Shown in pieces: positions 1 through 9,062 of a DNA stretch of 64,000 nucleotides; within the stretch, counting starts at the first letter, position 1, and the number at the start of each line of letters is the position of its first letter. The notes beneath the pieces are model-generated. The model saw nothing but the letters and a program-made list of their open reading frames with translations, was not told where the DNA came from and did no database searches. The stretch covers positions 1 through 64,000 of the forward strand of contig DATBLE010000060.1 of the NCBI GenBank assembly GCA_036555585.1, read 5' to 3'. The translations under genes were made by a program, and so were the position numbers. Source of the stretch: DATBLE01 sp036555585. GTDB lineage: Bacteria; Actinomycetota; Thermoleophilia; Gaiellales; Gaiellaceae.

Positions 1-1275
1 GGGCGCGTGCTCTCGATGCGGAGCTTCGGAAAGCTGCGCTTCTTCGACCTGCTCGAGAACGGCGCGAAGATCCAGGCGAGCGCGCGCAAGGGCGAGACGC
101 CGGAGGCCGTCCTCGAGACGCTCGCCGACGTCGACGTCGGCGACTTCGTGCGCGTCGAGGGCCCCGTCTGGCGCACGCGCACCGGCGAGCTCACGGTCGA
201 CGCGAAGAAGGTCGAGCTGCTCGCGAAGAGCCTGCGGCCGCTTCCCGAGAAGTGGCACGGCCTCGCCGACGTCGAGGCGCGCTTCCGCCAGCGCTACCTC
301 GACCTGCTCGTGAACGAGGACGCGCGCGAGGCGTTCCTCGCCCGGAGCCGGATCGTCGCGGCGCTCCGGCGGCGGCTCGACGCGGAAGGGTTCGTCGAGG
401 TCGAGACGCCGATCCTCCAGCCGCGCTACGGCGGCGCATTCGCGACCCCCTTCACGACGCACCACAACGAGCTCGACCAGGACTTCTACCTCCGGATCGC
501 GGACGAGCTCTACCTGAAGCGGCTGATCGTCGGTGGGTTCGAGAAGGTCTACGAGATCGGCAAGGACTTCCGCAACGAGGGCGTCTCGACCAAGCACCAG
601 CCCGAGTTCACGATGCTCGAGTGGTACGAGGCGTACGCCGACTACCGCGACACGATGGCGCGGATCGAGGACTGCGTCCGGTTCGCCGCGCGGGAGGCCC
701 TCGGCACCACGAAGGTGTCCTTCCGCGGCCACGAGGTCGACTTCGGGCCCGACTGGCAGCGCCTGTCGTTCGTCGAGTCGCTGGAGCGCATCGAGCTCTG
801 GACGCGCGACGAGGCCGAGCTCCGGGCCTGGCTCGACGAGCGCCGGGTCGACACGCGGCAGGACACGACCTGGGCGCACCTGGTCGACCACGCGTTCTCG
901 CACTTCGTCGAGCCGGAGCTGATCGAGCCGACGATCGTCCACGACTACCCGGTCGAGCTGTCCCCCTTCGCGCGCACGACCGACGGCGATCCCGCGTTCA
1001 CCGAGCGCTTCGAGTACTTCGTCGGCGGGATGGAGCTCGGCAACGCGTACACCGAGATCAACGAACCCGACGAGCAGGCCGCGCGCTTCGCCGAGCAGGC
1101 GAGGGTCGTGGGCGGGGTGCAGGGCGATCCCGACTACGTCGAGGCGCTCGCCTACGGGATGCCGCCGACCGGCGGGCTCGGCCTGGGGATCGACCGGCTG
1201 GCGATGGTCTTCACCGGCCGCGAGACGATCCGCGACGTGATCCTGTTCCCGGCCCTCAGGGAGCGCAAGTCGTAA
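1..1275 (+). CDS. lysS: Lysyl-tRNA synthetase, class II (5' end outside window)
   Basis: The gene charges tRNA-Lys with lysine in the cytoplasm. The reading frame is open from base 1 (GRVLSM...), so the true start lies upstream and the first part of the N-terminal OB-fold anticodon-binding domain is missing; 424 residues are visible. Class II signatures are clear: motif 2 (the KDFRNEGVSTKHQPEFTMLE stretch near 187-206) and motif 3 near the C-terminus (GLGLGIDRLAMVF). The end (VILFPALRER) is the usual LysRS terminus. The ATG at 7-9 is internal by homology. About 150 bases without a recognisable gene follow. Confidence 0.95.
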   Translation, partial: GRVLSMRSFGKLRFFDLLENGAKIQASARKGETPEAVLETLADVDVGDFVRVEGPVWRTRTGELTVDAKKVELLAKSLRPLPEKWHGLADVEARFRQRYLDLLVNEDAREAFLARSRIVAALRRRLDAEGFVEVETPILQPRYGGAFATPFTTHHNELDQDFYLRIADELYLKRLIVGGFEKVYEIGKDFRNEGVSTKHQPEFTMLEWYEAYADYRDTMARIEDCVRFAAREALGTTKVSFRGHEVDFGPDWQRLSFVESLERIELWTRDEAELRAWLDERRVDTRQDTTWAHLVDHAFSHFVEPELIEPTIVHDYPVELSPFARTTDGDPAFTERFEYFVGGMELGNAYTEINEPDEQAARFAEQARVVGGVQGDPDYVEALAYGMPPTGGLGLGIDRLAMVFTGRETIRDVILFPALRERKS

Positions 1276-1424
1276 GACGCCGGCAGGTCGCGAAACCTGC
1301 ATACGTCGACTCGACCGCGAGATGCGATTTCGACATGCGCGTGGCCGTGCTCCGGCAGCAGATGCGCGTCCCGACGTCCCTTGGCGCTTCGTGCTTCGCG
1401 TACTCTGAGTGGACGGAGCGATAC

Positions 1425-1652
1425 GTGGCGTTCGATCGGATCACCGTGCGGGCCGACCAGATGGGCGGCGTTCCCTGTATCCGCGGGCTGCGGATCCCGG
1501 TCGCGACCGTGGTCGGAATGGTCGCCGACGGAATGAGCAGGGAGGAGATCCTGGTCGCCTACCCGGATCTGGCAGCCGAGGACGTCGAGCAGGCGCTGCG
1601 TTACGCGGCGGAGGCGGTGCGGGAGCGGCAGCTTCCGATCGCCGCCGGTTGA
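1425..1652 (+). CDS. DUF433 family protein (antitoxin-like)
   Basis: This 75-residue protein has the DUF433 pattern: RITVRADQMGGVPCIRGLRI, then a winged-helix-like half ending in YPDLAAEDVEQALRYAA. DUF433 proteins are commonly encoded directly upstream of DUF5615 PIN-like proteins and are regarded as antitoxin-like, DNA-binding partners. The GTG start at 1425 has a GGAG six bases upstream. The stop codon overlaps the TTG start of the next gene (TTGA), so the pair is translationally coupled. Toxin-antitoxin function is inferred from family and layout, not shown by the sequence. Confidence 0.8.
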   Translation: MAFDRITVRADQMGGVPCIRGLRIPVATVVGMVADGMSREEILVAYPDLAAEDVEQALRYAAEAVRERQLPIAAG

Positions 1653-2022
1653 GATTTCTGCTCGACAGCGCGCTCTCCCCGCTCGTCGCCGAGCGGCTCG
1701 CCGCCGCCGGGTACGACGCTGTGCACGTCCGCGACTACGGGCTACAGGCGGCGAGCGATGAGCAGGTGTTCGAGCGCGCCGTCGCCGAAGGTCTTGTGCT
1801 CATTTCAGCCGACACCGACTTCGGCACCCTGCTTGCTCTCCGTCGCGGACGCTCGCCCTCGGTTGTGCTGTTCCGGCGTGGCACGGAGCGGCGCGGCCCG
1901 AGCAGCAGGTGACGCTCCTGCTCGCCAACCTCGCTGCAATCGAGAACGACCTCGCCGCCGGCAGTGTCGTTGTCTTCGAGCCCGACCGCATCCGCGTCCG
2001 CGCGCTCCCGATTGCCGAGTAG
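1649..2022 (+). pseudogene. DUF5615 PIN-like protein, frameshifted
   Basis: The first 87 codons from TTG at 1649 match DUF5615 proteins: LRFLLDSALSP with the first acidic residue, VHVRDYGL, and LISADTDFGTLLA with the conserved DxDF motif. This frame stops at 1910-1912. The expected C-terminal part (VTLLLANLAAIE ... RIRVRALPIAE) continues in another frame and stops at 2020-2022. The shift lies at about 1890-1900 in a GC-rich run and is explained by two extra bases or one lost base. The frameshift would remove the C-terminal third of the putative nuclease. It may be a real inactivation or a sequencing error. Confidence 0.75.
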
Positions 2023-2044
2023 ACGTCGCGGCGTGTGTGAAGAG

Positions 2045-3010
2045 TCAGCGCACGAAGTCGGGCCCGAGGCCGAGCTGCTGCTCCCGGCGGAGCTGTCGGC
2101 TGCGGAGCAGCGGCCCGAGCAACGGCGGCGCGGCGCGCAGCGCGCCCGCCTTCCAGACGAGGGCGCGCTCGCTCGGGCACAGCTGGGCCGCCTCGCGGTA
2201 GAGGCGCGCCGCCTCGCCGTAGCGAGCGTCGCGCAGCGCCTCGTCGCCGTCCCGGCTCAGCCGCCGCGGGCCCGGCCCGGTCCGGCGGCGCCGGAGGTAG
2301 GCGAGCTCGGCCGGGGTCAGCCGCACCCGCTCCTCGAGGCCCTCGAGGACCGACTCGACCTCCGCGTCCATCTGCCGCCAGTCGGACGAGAGGCTGTCGT
2401 TCCGCCAGCGGTACAGCGCGAGCGGCCTCGGCTGCAGCGTCACGCGCACGCCCGAGAAGATCGCGCGCAGCCAGAAGTCCCAGTCCTCCGCCCGCCGCTT
2501 GCGCTCGTCGAACCCGCCGAGCTGATCGACCAGGGCCTTCGGGAAGACGGACATCGTCGAGACGAAGTTCTGCTGGAGGATCGCCAGGCGCTGCTCCTGC
2601 GGGCGCGGGAAGCGTCCGCGGTAGCGGGTCTTCGAGCGCGAGATCCCTCCCGGCAGGAGCCAGTACGAGTTCGCGGTCGCGATCCCGGTCGTTCCCCGGT
2701 CGTACGCGGCGACGAGCGCCGCGAGGTGGTCGGGGAAGAGGTAGTCGTCCGCGTCGCAGAAGGCGATCAGCTCGCCGCCCGCCTCCGCGATCCCCCGGTT
2801 GCGTGCCGCCGCGACGCCGGCGTTCGCCTGGGAGACCACGCGGATCGGGCCGCGCAGCGCCCGGGCGATTGCGGCGGTCGCGTCGGTCGAGCCGTCGTCC
2901 ACGACGACGAGCTCGAAGTCGGCGTAGCTCTGGCCCAGCACCGAGGAGGCAGCCGCGCCGATCGTCCGTTCGGCCTGGTAGGCGGGCATGACGACGGTGA
3001 CCCTGGTCAC
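2045..3010 (-). CDS. Glycosyltransferase family 2
   Basis: This 321-residue GT-A enzyme transfers a sugar from a nucleotide-sugar donor during surface polysaccharide synthesis. The N-terminal domain has VVMPAYQAERTI, the donor-binding VVVDDGSTD, and AFCDADDYLFPDH with the DxD metal motif; RAEDWDF carries the usual ED acceptor motif. The last ~75 residues are helical and TPR-like. The GTG start at 3008-3010 overlaps the stop of the upstream gene (GTGA), and the protein then begins directly with VTRVTVVMPAY. It is the last gene of the minus-strand run from 7871. Donor and acceptor cannot be told from sequence. Confidence 0.88.
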   Translation of the reverse strand: MTRVTVVMPAYQAERTIGAAASSVLGQSYADFELVVVDDGSTDATAAIARALRGPIRVVSQANAGVAAARNRGIAEAGGELIAFCDADDYLFPDHLAALVAAYDRGTTGIATANSYWLLPGGISRSKTRYRGRFPRPQEQRLAILQQNFVSTMSVFPKALVDQLGGFDERKRRAEDWDFWLRAIFSGVRVTLQPRPLALYRWRNDSLSSDWRQMDAEVESVLEGLEERVRLTPAELAYLRRRRTGPGPRRLSRDGDEALRDARYGEAARLYREAAQLCPSERALVWKAGALRAAPPLLGPLLRSRQLRREQQLGLGPDFVR

Positions 3011-4059
3011 GCCGAGAGCTCCTCGTAGAGCCGCAGGTAGTCCGAGACCATCGCCTGCTCGCCGTAGCGGGCTGCCGTATCGCGCGCCCCCTCGGCCAGG
3101 CTTGCCCGCAGATCCGCGTCGAACAGCGCGCGGCGCAACGCCTCGGCCATCGCCTCGGGAGCGTCGGGCGCGACGAGCAGCGCGTCCGCCCCGTCCGTGA
3201 GCAGCTCCCGCAGACCGCGCACGTCCGTGGCGACGAGCGGCGTGCCCGCGACGAGCGTCTCCAGGGCCGCCAGCGGCAGCCCCTCCGACCGGGACGGGAG
3301 CAGCACGGCGTCGGCCGCGCCGATCAGGGCACGCGCGTCCGGACGCAGGCCCGCGAAGACGACGCGGCCGCGCAGCCCGTTGCGCTCGGCACGCGCGCGG
3401 AGCTCCTCGAGCAAGGGGCCTTCTCCGACGAGGACCAGGTCGGCCTCGGGCACGCGGGCGAGCGCGTCGAGGGCGAGAGCGTGATTCTTCACCGGCACCA
3501 GCCGTCCGACGCAGGCGACGAGCGGCCGCTCCGGCGACAGACCCCACTCGGCGCGGAGCTCCTGCCGCGCGGCGGGCGCAGGAGGCGGGCCGACGCCGTT
3601 CACGATCGTGCTGCGCACGTCGAGCCCGGCGGCCGACAGGCCTTCCGCCACGGCCGGGCCGCAGGCGACCACGGGCAGCCCCGCACGCCGCAGCAGCCGG
3701 GCCGACGCGGCGTAGTCCTCGTCGGGCACGCCGTGGACGCTGACGAGGCCGGGCAGGCGCCGTCCGCGCACGGTCACCAGGCCGCCCAGCACGGCCATGG
3801 TCGGATTGTGGACGTGCAGGATCGTGGGCCGCTGGTGCTTCCGGGCGCGCTCGAGCGCGAGCGCGGCCGCCGGGACCCGCGTCGTGCGCCGGTCGACGAG
3901 CGGGAGCGGGAACCAGTGGGAGACCTCGGCGCTCAGCGCGCCCGGAGCCGACGCGACTCCGGCGTCGTGGCCTGCCTCCTCCGCGGCGCCGGCGAGCGTC
4001 ACGACGATGCGCTCGGCTCCGCCCATGCGCAGCTCCTGGATCGCGTGGAGGATCCGCAT
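3007..4059 (-). CDS. Glycosyltransferase family 4
   Basis: This 350-residue GT-B glycosyltransferase starts with MRILHAIQELRMGGAERI, the typical GT4 N-terminus with the GGAE loop. The C-terminal donor-binding domain shows CVGRLVPVKNHALALDA, GEGPLLEELR, and the E(x7)E motif region SRSEGLPLAALETL. It overlaps its upstream neighbour by one base at the ATG and its downstream neighbour by four bases, so it lies inside a coupled polysaccharide operon. The sugar specificity is unknown. It is predicted to work at the cytoplasmic face of the membrane on a lipid-linked glycan. Confidence 0.9.
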   Translation of the reverse strand: MRILHAIQELRMGGAERIVVTLAGAAEEAGHDAGVASAPGALSAEVSHWFPLPLVDRRTTRVPAAALALERARKHQRPTILHVHNPTMAVLGGLVTVRGRRLPGLVSVHGVPDEDYAASARLLRRAGLPVVACGPAVAEGLSAAGLDVRSTIVNGVGPPPAPAARQELRAEWGLSPERPLVACVGRLVPVKNHALALDALARVPEADLVLVGEGPLLEELRARAERNGLRGRVVFAGLRPDARALIGAADAVLLPSRSEGLPLAALETLVAGTPLVATDVRGLRELLTDGADALLVAPDAPEAMAEALRRALFDADLRASLAEGARDTAARYGEQAMVSDYLRLYEELSA

Positions 4060-5162
4060 CAGCGACCGCCGCCTCGGGCGAGCAGCTCCTCGTACATGCC
4101 AACCATCCTGCTCGCGACCGCGGCCGAGTCGTACTCCGCCGCGATCCGGGCCGCGCCCGCTGCGCCCAGGCTCGCTCGCCGTACCGGATCGCGGACGAGG
4201 GTCTCGATGGACGCGGCCAGTCCGTCGCGGTCGCCCGCCTCCACCAGCAGGCCCGTCTCGCCGTCGAGGACGGCCTCCGGAACGCCGCCGACTCTGGTCG
4301 CGACGACCGGGAGCGCCCAGGCCATCGCCTCCAGGATCGCCATCGGCAGGTTCTCCGACCAGGACGGCAGGACGAACAGGTCGAGCTCGCCGAACCGGTC
4401 GGACGCGTTCTCGACGTGGCCGTGGAAGTGGGCGGCGACGCCTGCGCGCCGGGAACGGGCCTCGAGGTCGGGGCGCGCCGATCCGTCGCCGAAGATCTCC
4501 AGCCTGAGCTCGACGTCCGCCCCGGCGCAGGCGTCGATCAGCAGGTCGATCCCCTTGAGCGGCTCGAGCACCGCGGCCGTGCCGACGACGACGACGTCCC
4601 CGGCATCGCGCGGCCGCTGTCTGCAGACAGTGACGGCGTTGGGGATCACGCGCAGGCGGCCCGGCTCGAACCCGTGCGTGGCGAGGTAGCGGGCCAGCGC
4701 ACGAGAGGGAACGACCGTCACGCCGATGCGACTCAGGAGCGCCTCGGCCCGCAGGCGCGCACGGTCGGCCAGGCCGGCGTCGTCCGCCTCGGGCAGCTCT
4801 CGATCGGCGGGGACGAGGGAGGAGGTGAGCCCGCGGGGCAGTCCGTGGAGGGTGTGGACGACCGTGGCGCCGCCGAGGCCCGCGGTCGGCCTGACCAGGA
4901 AGCTCGTCCGGCGGTCGTGGGTGTGGACGAGGTCGGCGTCGCGCAGGTACGGCCTGACGCGCAGGACGCCCGGCACGTCGGCCCTGCTTTGCAGCGGTAC
5001 CGACGCCGCGGCCACGCCGCGACTGCGGAACGCCTCCGCCAGCCGGTCCGAGGCGCAGAGCACGGTCACGTCCACTCCTTGCCGGGCGACGGCCGGCGCG
5101 AGGTCGAGGAGGTGGGTCAGCGGTCCACCGACCTCCAGGCTCGACGCGTAGACGACCTTCAC
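4059..5162 (-). CDS. Glycosyltransferase family 4
   Basis: This 367-residue GT4 enzyme begins MKVVYASSLEVGGPLTHLL with the N-terminal glycine loop. The C-terminal half has VVGTAAVLEPLKGIDLLI and LPSWSENLPMAILEAMAWALPVV, the EX7E-type donor-binding region. The start is GTG at 5160-5162, 13 bases after the stop of the ligase-like gene, and the end overlaps the next GT4 gene. It is a second GT4 paralogue in the same operon and probably adds a different residue of the repeat unit. Specificity is not deducible. Confidence 0.9.
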   Translation of the reverse strand: MKVVYASSLEVGGPLTHLLDLAPAVARQGVDVTVLCASDRLAEAFRSRGVAAASVPLQSRADVPGVLRVRPYLRDADLVHTHDRRTSFLVRPTAGLGGATVVHTLHGLPRGLTSSLVPADRELPEADDAGLADRARLRAEALLSRIGVTVVPSRALARYLATHGFEPGRLRVIPNAVTVCRQRPRDAGDVVVVGTAAVLEPLKGIDLLIDACAGADVELRLEIFGDGSARPDLEARSRRAGVAAHFHGHVENASDRFGELDLFVLPSWSENLPMAILEAMAWALPVVATRVGGVPEAVLDGETGLLVEAGDRDGLAASIETLVRDPVRRASLGAAGAARIAAEYDSAAVASRMVGMYEELLARGGGR

Positions 5163-5175
5163 GGGTCCGAGCCCC

Positions 5176-6507
5176 TCAGGCCGGAGGGTCGGCCCGCTCG
5201 TGCCAGAGCGCGGTCGCGAGCCCGCCGAGGAGCCAGAACTGGGCGAAGTACTGCTCCGAGAGCGTCAGCGTCGCGACGGCGCCGATCACCAGCGCGATCG
5301 TGACCGCCCCGGCCAGGCCGGGCGGCCCGCGGCGCGCGACGCTCGCGGTCCAGCCGCGGGCGACGGCCATGACGAGGTACGCGACGAACAGGAGGGCGGC
5401 CACCACGCCCAGCTCGGCGGCGATGTCGAGGTACGCGTCGTGCACGACCTTCAGCGACTGCGACCCCGGGATCCGGTCGGTCGCGGCCACGTAGCGGTTG
5501 CCGAACTCGCCCGGGCCGATGCCGAGCAACGGATGGTCGACGGCGAACCGGGCCGCGAGCCGCCAGGCCTCGAGCCGGCTGGAGACGTTCGCCGCGGCCA
5601 CCTTCTCCTTCGCCCGCAGGCCGGTGTCGACCCGGTCGCCGGCGAAGTACACGACCAGCCCGATCACCGTGACGGCCAGCACCGCCGCGGCCGCGATCAC
5701 CTTCAGCTGCCTGCGGTCGACGACGAGCTTCCAGATCAGCCCGGCGCCGAGCCCGACCAGCGCTCCGCGCGAGAAGGTGAGGACGATCGCGACGGCCATC
5801 ATCGCCGCCATGGCGGCGGCGATCAGCCGGAGCACGCCGCGTTCCCGGAGCAGCCAGAACGCGAGCGGCAGGGTCGTCGCGAGCACGAACGCGACGTCGT
5901 TCGGATCGCCCGTGGGCAACCGAGCGAGCAGCTCGTGGCCGGAGAGGAACTCCCGCACGGCCAGGAAGCCGGTGATCGTCGAGCCGATCGAGAGTGACCA
6001 GACGATCAGCCGCTGGAGCCGGTGGTCGTCGCCGAGCTGGCTGATGATGAAGAAGAGGACGACGAAGCTCCCGTACCGCGTGGTCGTGGAGAGGGCGTTC
6101 CCGGTGTCGTCGACCTGCAGCGTCGAGAGCAGCGCGAGCGCGAGGATGCCGAGCACCACGGCGTGGCTGCGGTCGAACACGATGCGCCTGCGGGTGACGA
6201 CGGCATCGAGGGCGAAGCTCGCGAAGGCCACCAGGCCGACCACCTTCGTCGGCGAGAGCTGCGAGCTCGCGTGGTACGTGACCGCCAGCTCGAGGGGGCC
6301 CGAGGCGACCAGGAGCAGGATCGGGACCTCGACCCAGACGAGGCAGACCACGCCGGCCGCGACGGCCGCGACCACGACCAGGGTGGTCAGGGGCGCGATC
6401 GACGCGCACACCGCGAGGACTGCGGCAAGGCCGATCGCCGCCGGCGCGACCAGCTGCTCGGGCGACAGCCGGCGCGCGGGCGTCAGCCGCTCCGCGCGGC
6501 TGATCAC
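5176..6507 (-). CDS. O-antigen ligase / polymerase-like membrane protein
   Basis: This 443-residue integral membrane protein has about ten to twelve hydrophobic helices and a large hydrophilic loop between later helices. The loop carries the O-antigen ligase family (Wzy_C) hallmark HPLLGIGPGEFGNRY and a following VVHDAYLDIAAELGV, where the catalytic-type His lies. Such proteins polymerise or ligate lipid-linked oligosaccharides on the outer face of the membrane. The GTG start at 6505-6507 overlaps the stop of the tyrosine-kinase gene (GTGA), the standard pairing of chain-length regulator and polymerase. In a monoderm it more probably acts as a Wzy polymerase than as a LPS ligase. Confidence 0.85.
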   Translation of the reverse strand: MISRAERLTPARRLSPEQLVAPAAIGLAAVLAVCASIAPLTTLVVVAAVAAGVVCLVWVEVPILLLVASGPLELAVTYHASSQLSPTKVVGLVAFASFALDAVVTRRRIVFDRSHAVVLGILALALLSTLQVDDTGNALSTTTRYGSFVVLFFIISQLGDDHRLQRLIVWSLSIGSTITGFLAVREFLSGHELLARLPTGDPNDVAFVLATTLPLAFWLLRERGVLRLIAAAMAAMMAVAIVLTFSRGALVGLGAGLIWKLVVDRRQLKVIAAAAVLAVTVIGLVVYFAGDRVDTGLRAKEKVAAANVSSRLEAWRLAARFAVDHPLLGIGPGEFGNRYVAATDRIPGSQSLKVVHDAYLDIAAELGVVAALLFVAYLVMAVARGWTASVARRGPPGLAGAVTIALVIGAVATLTLSEQYFAQFWLLGGLATALWHERADPPA

Positions 6508-7871
6508 CGGACGCGCGGACGCCCGTCGGCCACGTCGGCCTCGGCAGGCTCGCGCAGGCGAGGCGCGGGAGGCCCTGCCGCAGGGCCGTAGTAGGCGAGC
6601 GCCTGCCGGCCCTTCGACATGTTCAGCACCGCGGCCGTGGGGACGATCCCGATCAGCGCCAGCCGGTCGACCGAGTCGGCGACCACGCGACGGGAGACCC
6701 GCCCGGAGGCGGCCACGAGCAGCGTGGCCTTCGCCAGCCGGGCGATCACGCGGGCGTCGTTGACGGGCGTCAGCGGCGGCGCGTCGACGACCACGGCGTC
6801 GTACTCGTGCTCGAGCCACTCGAGGATGGGCTTGAACCGGGTCGCCAGCAGCTCCCCGGGGTCGCTGTCGATGCGGCCGGAGGGCAGGAAGTCGAGGCCG
6901 GCGATCTGGGTCGGCCGCAGGCATTCCTCGAGGTCGGCGCCCTCGAGCACCTCGCGGAGGCCCGGCGCGGGAGCCAGGCGCAGGAGCTCGGCGATCCGGC
7001 CGCGGTGGAGGTCGGCGTCGACGAGGAGCGTCCGCGCTCCGGTGTCCGCGATGGTCGCCGCGAGCCCGGCGGAGACCGTCGTCTTCCCGTGTCGTCCTTC
7101 CGGGCTCGTGACCACGATCGACCCGGAGCCGGCGTCGGAGAAGACCAGGTTGGTGCGCAGGTCGCGCAGGGCGACGGCGACGCTGCGCAGCTGCGGGTCG
7201 GTGTGCAGGCTGGCGAGGTTGCTCATGGTGCGCAGAGGCCTGACCAGCGGGACCTCCGCGAAGACCGGGACGCCGGCCGCAGCGGCCAGGTCCGCACGCG
7301 TCCTGACCCGGTGTCCGAACGACTCCCAGAGGAAGGCCGCGGCAATGCCCAGCCCGAGCCCGAGCAGAGCGGCGACGGCATAGGTCAGCTTCCGGTTCGG
7401 GTAGATCGACGCGGTCGGCAGCGTCGGCCGGTCGATCTCCTTCAGCTGGAGGCCCGCGACGCCGACCTGGCCCGACGCCACCCGGGCAGCGAGCGCGTCC
7501 GCGACCGCCTGTGCCGAGCTCGTCGTCAGCGCCCGAGCGGTTCCACGCGCGTCGATCTTCATGATCGGGGCGGCCAGGTACGTCCGCACCGAGATGTCGG
7601 CCAGCTTCCCGCCGTTCCGCCGCCGCGCGTCGGCCAGGGTGGTCTCGGTCTGGGCGGCTGTGGCGTAGAGGGAGACGACCTGGTCGACGGTCTGGAGGAA
7701 GAGCAGGTCGTTGCCGAGAGCACGCGGAGTGAGCGAGAGCGTGGCGGTCGAGCGGTATTCGGGCGTGATCACCCGGAGCGCGGCAACGGCGACGCCGATC
7801 GCGATCGCGAACACGGCGACGACCACGAGCTTGCGCCGCCACAGGACGGAGGCGATCTCGGTGGCGCTCAT
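6504..7871 (-). CDS. Wzz-type chain-length regulator fused to BY-kinase
   Basis: This 455-residue protein combines an N-terminal Wzz domain, flanked by membrane helices near residues 15-35 and 170-190, with a cytoplasmic bacterial tyrosine kinase domain. The kinase part has the Walker A TSPEGRHGKTTVSAGLA, Walker A' LLVDADLHRG and Walker B AVVVDAPPL. These proteins control polysaccharide chain length by cycling autophosphorylation. The C-terminus has only one YY pair (ALAYYGP) rather than the usual tyrosine cluster. The ATG at 7869-7871 follows a short divergent intergenic region shared with the GT4 gene at 7923. It heads the operon running to 2045. Confidence 0.9.
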   Translation of the reverse strand: MSATEIASVLWRRKLVVVAVFAIAIGVAVAALRVITPEYRSTATLSLTPRALGNDLLFLQTVDQVVSLYATAAQTETTLADARRRNGGKLADISVRTYLAAPIMKIDARGTARALTTSSAQAVADALAARVASGQVGVAGLQLKEIDRPTLPTASIYPNRKLTYAVAALLGLGLGIAAAFLWESFGHRVRTRADLAAAAGVPVFAEVPLVRPLRTMSNLASLHTDPQLRSVAVALRDLRTNLVFSDAGSGSIVVTSPEGRHGKTTVSAGLAATIADTGARTLLVDADLHRGRIAELLRLAPAPGLREVLEGADLEECLRPTQIAGLDFLPSGRIDSDPGELLATRFKPILEWLEHEYDAVVVDAPPLTPVNDARVIARLAKATLLVAASGRVSRRVVADSVDRLALIGIVPTAAVLNMSKGRQALAYYGPAAGPPAPRLREPAEADVADGRPRVR

Positions 7872-7922
7872 CTCGAAAGTGGACCGGCGACGACCGGTCG
7901 CCGACGCAACAGAATAGCCGCC

Positions 7923-9062
7923 ATGGTTTCCACATCGGCTCGCCGCAGGCTTCTCTTGACCGTGTACCCGCCGGACGGCGGCGCCGCACGGCACGTCGTC
8001 GACCTCGCCCTCGGTCTCGATCCCGACCGGTACGCGGTCGACCTCGCCTGTCTGGAGGGCTCGCAGCCCTGGGTCGAGCTCGAGGGCGCCGGGCACGTTA
8101 CCCGCCATCGGCTCGGCGGGTCCCACGGGCGGCCGGGCGTCGCAGACTTCGGAGACCTGCCGCTGCTGGTCCGGCTGGCCGGCCGCGCGGACCTGGTCCA
8201 CGCCCATTCCGCCAAGGCCGGCTTCCTCACGCGCCTCGCCGCGGCGCTGCGAGCCGGAGGGCGGCGAAGGGCGATCTTCACCCCGCACGGCTGGTCGTTC
8301 TGGGCGGCGGACCACGCCGAGCGTGCGGTCTACCTCGCGCTCGAGCGCCTGGCCGCCCGCTGGTGCACGGCGCTGGTCGCCGTCTCGGCTTCGGAGCGCG
8401 CGGCGGGCCTGGCCGCCCGTGTCGGACGTCCGGACCAGTACCGCGTGATCCGCAACGGAATCGACCTCGAGCCCTTCGCCGGCGACCCCGGGCCGCGCCC
8501 GGGGAGGATCGTGTTCGTCGGGCGCCTGCGCAGCCCGAAGCGGGTCGACCTCGCGCTGGAGGCGCTTCGCCGGTTGCGGGCGGCCGTTCCGGAGGCGACG
8601 CTCGACGTCGCCGGCGACGGGCCTCTCCGCAGCGAGCTCGAGGAGCTGGCGACCCGGCTCGGGGTCGCCGACCGCGTGCGCTTCCTCGGGTCGCGGACCG
8701 ACCTTCCCGGCCTGCTGCTCGACGCCCACTGCCTCGTGCTCGCCAGCGACTACGAAGGGTGCCCCCTGTCGGTCCTCGAGGCGATGGCCGCGGGTGTGCC
8801 GGTCGTCGCCACCTCGGTAGGCGGTATCCCCGAGCTGGTCGTCGACGGAGAAACCGGCGTCCTCACGCCCCCCGGCGACGCCGAGGGGCTGGCGACCGCG
8901 CTACGGGACGTGCTGTCGTCGCCAGGCCGAGCGCAGCTGCTCGGGGAGAACGGGCGCGCCCGAGCCCGCCGCCTGTTCTCGCGCGAGCGGATGGTCGCGG
9001 ACACGTGCGCGCTCTACGACCAGGTGGTCGAGCGACGCTACCCGGCGGCCATCCGCTCGTAG
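7923..9062 (+). CDS. Glycosyltransferase family 4
   Basis: This 379-residue GT4 enzyme begins LLLTVYPPDGGAARHVVDL, with the glycine loop. It has the acceptor-side THD-like DLVHAHSAKAGFLTRL and the C-terminal IVFVGRLRSPKRVDLAL and ASDYEGCPLSVLEAMAAG (EX7E). It resembles WbnK/EpsD-like enzymes with the HSAKAG motif, which often add an early sugar to the repeat unit. The ATG at 7923 faces the tyrosine-kinase gene across 51 bases. The last 25 bases overlap the 3' end of the convergent GT4 gene. Specificity is unknown. Confidence 0.9.
   Translation: MVSTSARRRLLLTVYPPDGGAARHVVDLALGLDPDRYAVDLACLEGSQPWVELEGAGHVTRHRLGGSHGRPGVADFGDLPLLVRLAGRADLVHAHSAKAGFLTRLAAALRAGGRRRAIFTPHGWSFWAADHAERAVYLALERLAARWCTALVAVSASERAAGLAARVGRPDQYRVIRNGIDLEPFAGDPGPRPGRIVFVGRLRSPKRVDLALEALRRLRAAVPEATLDVAGDGPLRSELEELATRLGVADRVRFLGSRTDLPGLLLDAHCLVLASDYEGCPLSVLEAMAAGVPVVATSVGGIPELVVDGETGVLTPPGDAEGLATALRDVLSSPGRAQLLGENGRARARRLFSRERMVADTCALYDQVVERRYPAAIRS

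Noticed and set aside
252..1652. Long Arg/Ala-rich open frame across lysS
   Set aside because: It is a frame shadow of lysS; only its last 75 codons (from 1425) are a real gene.
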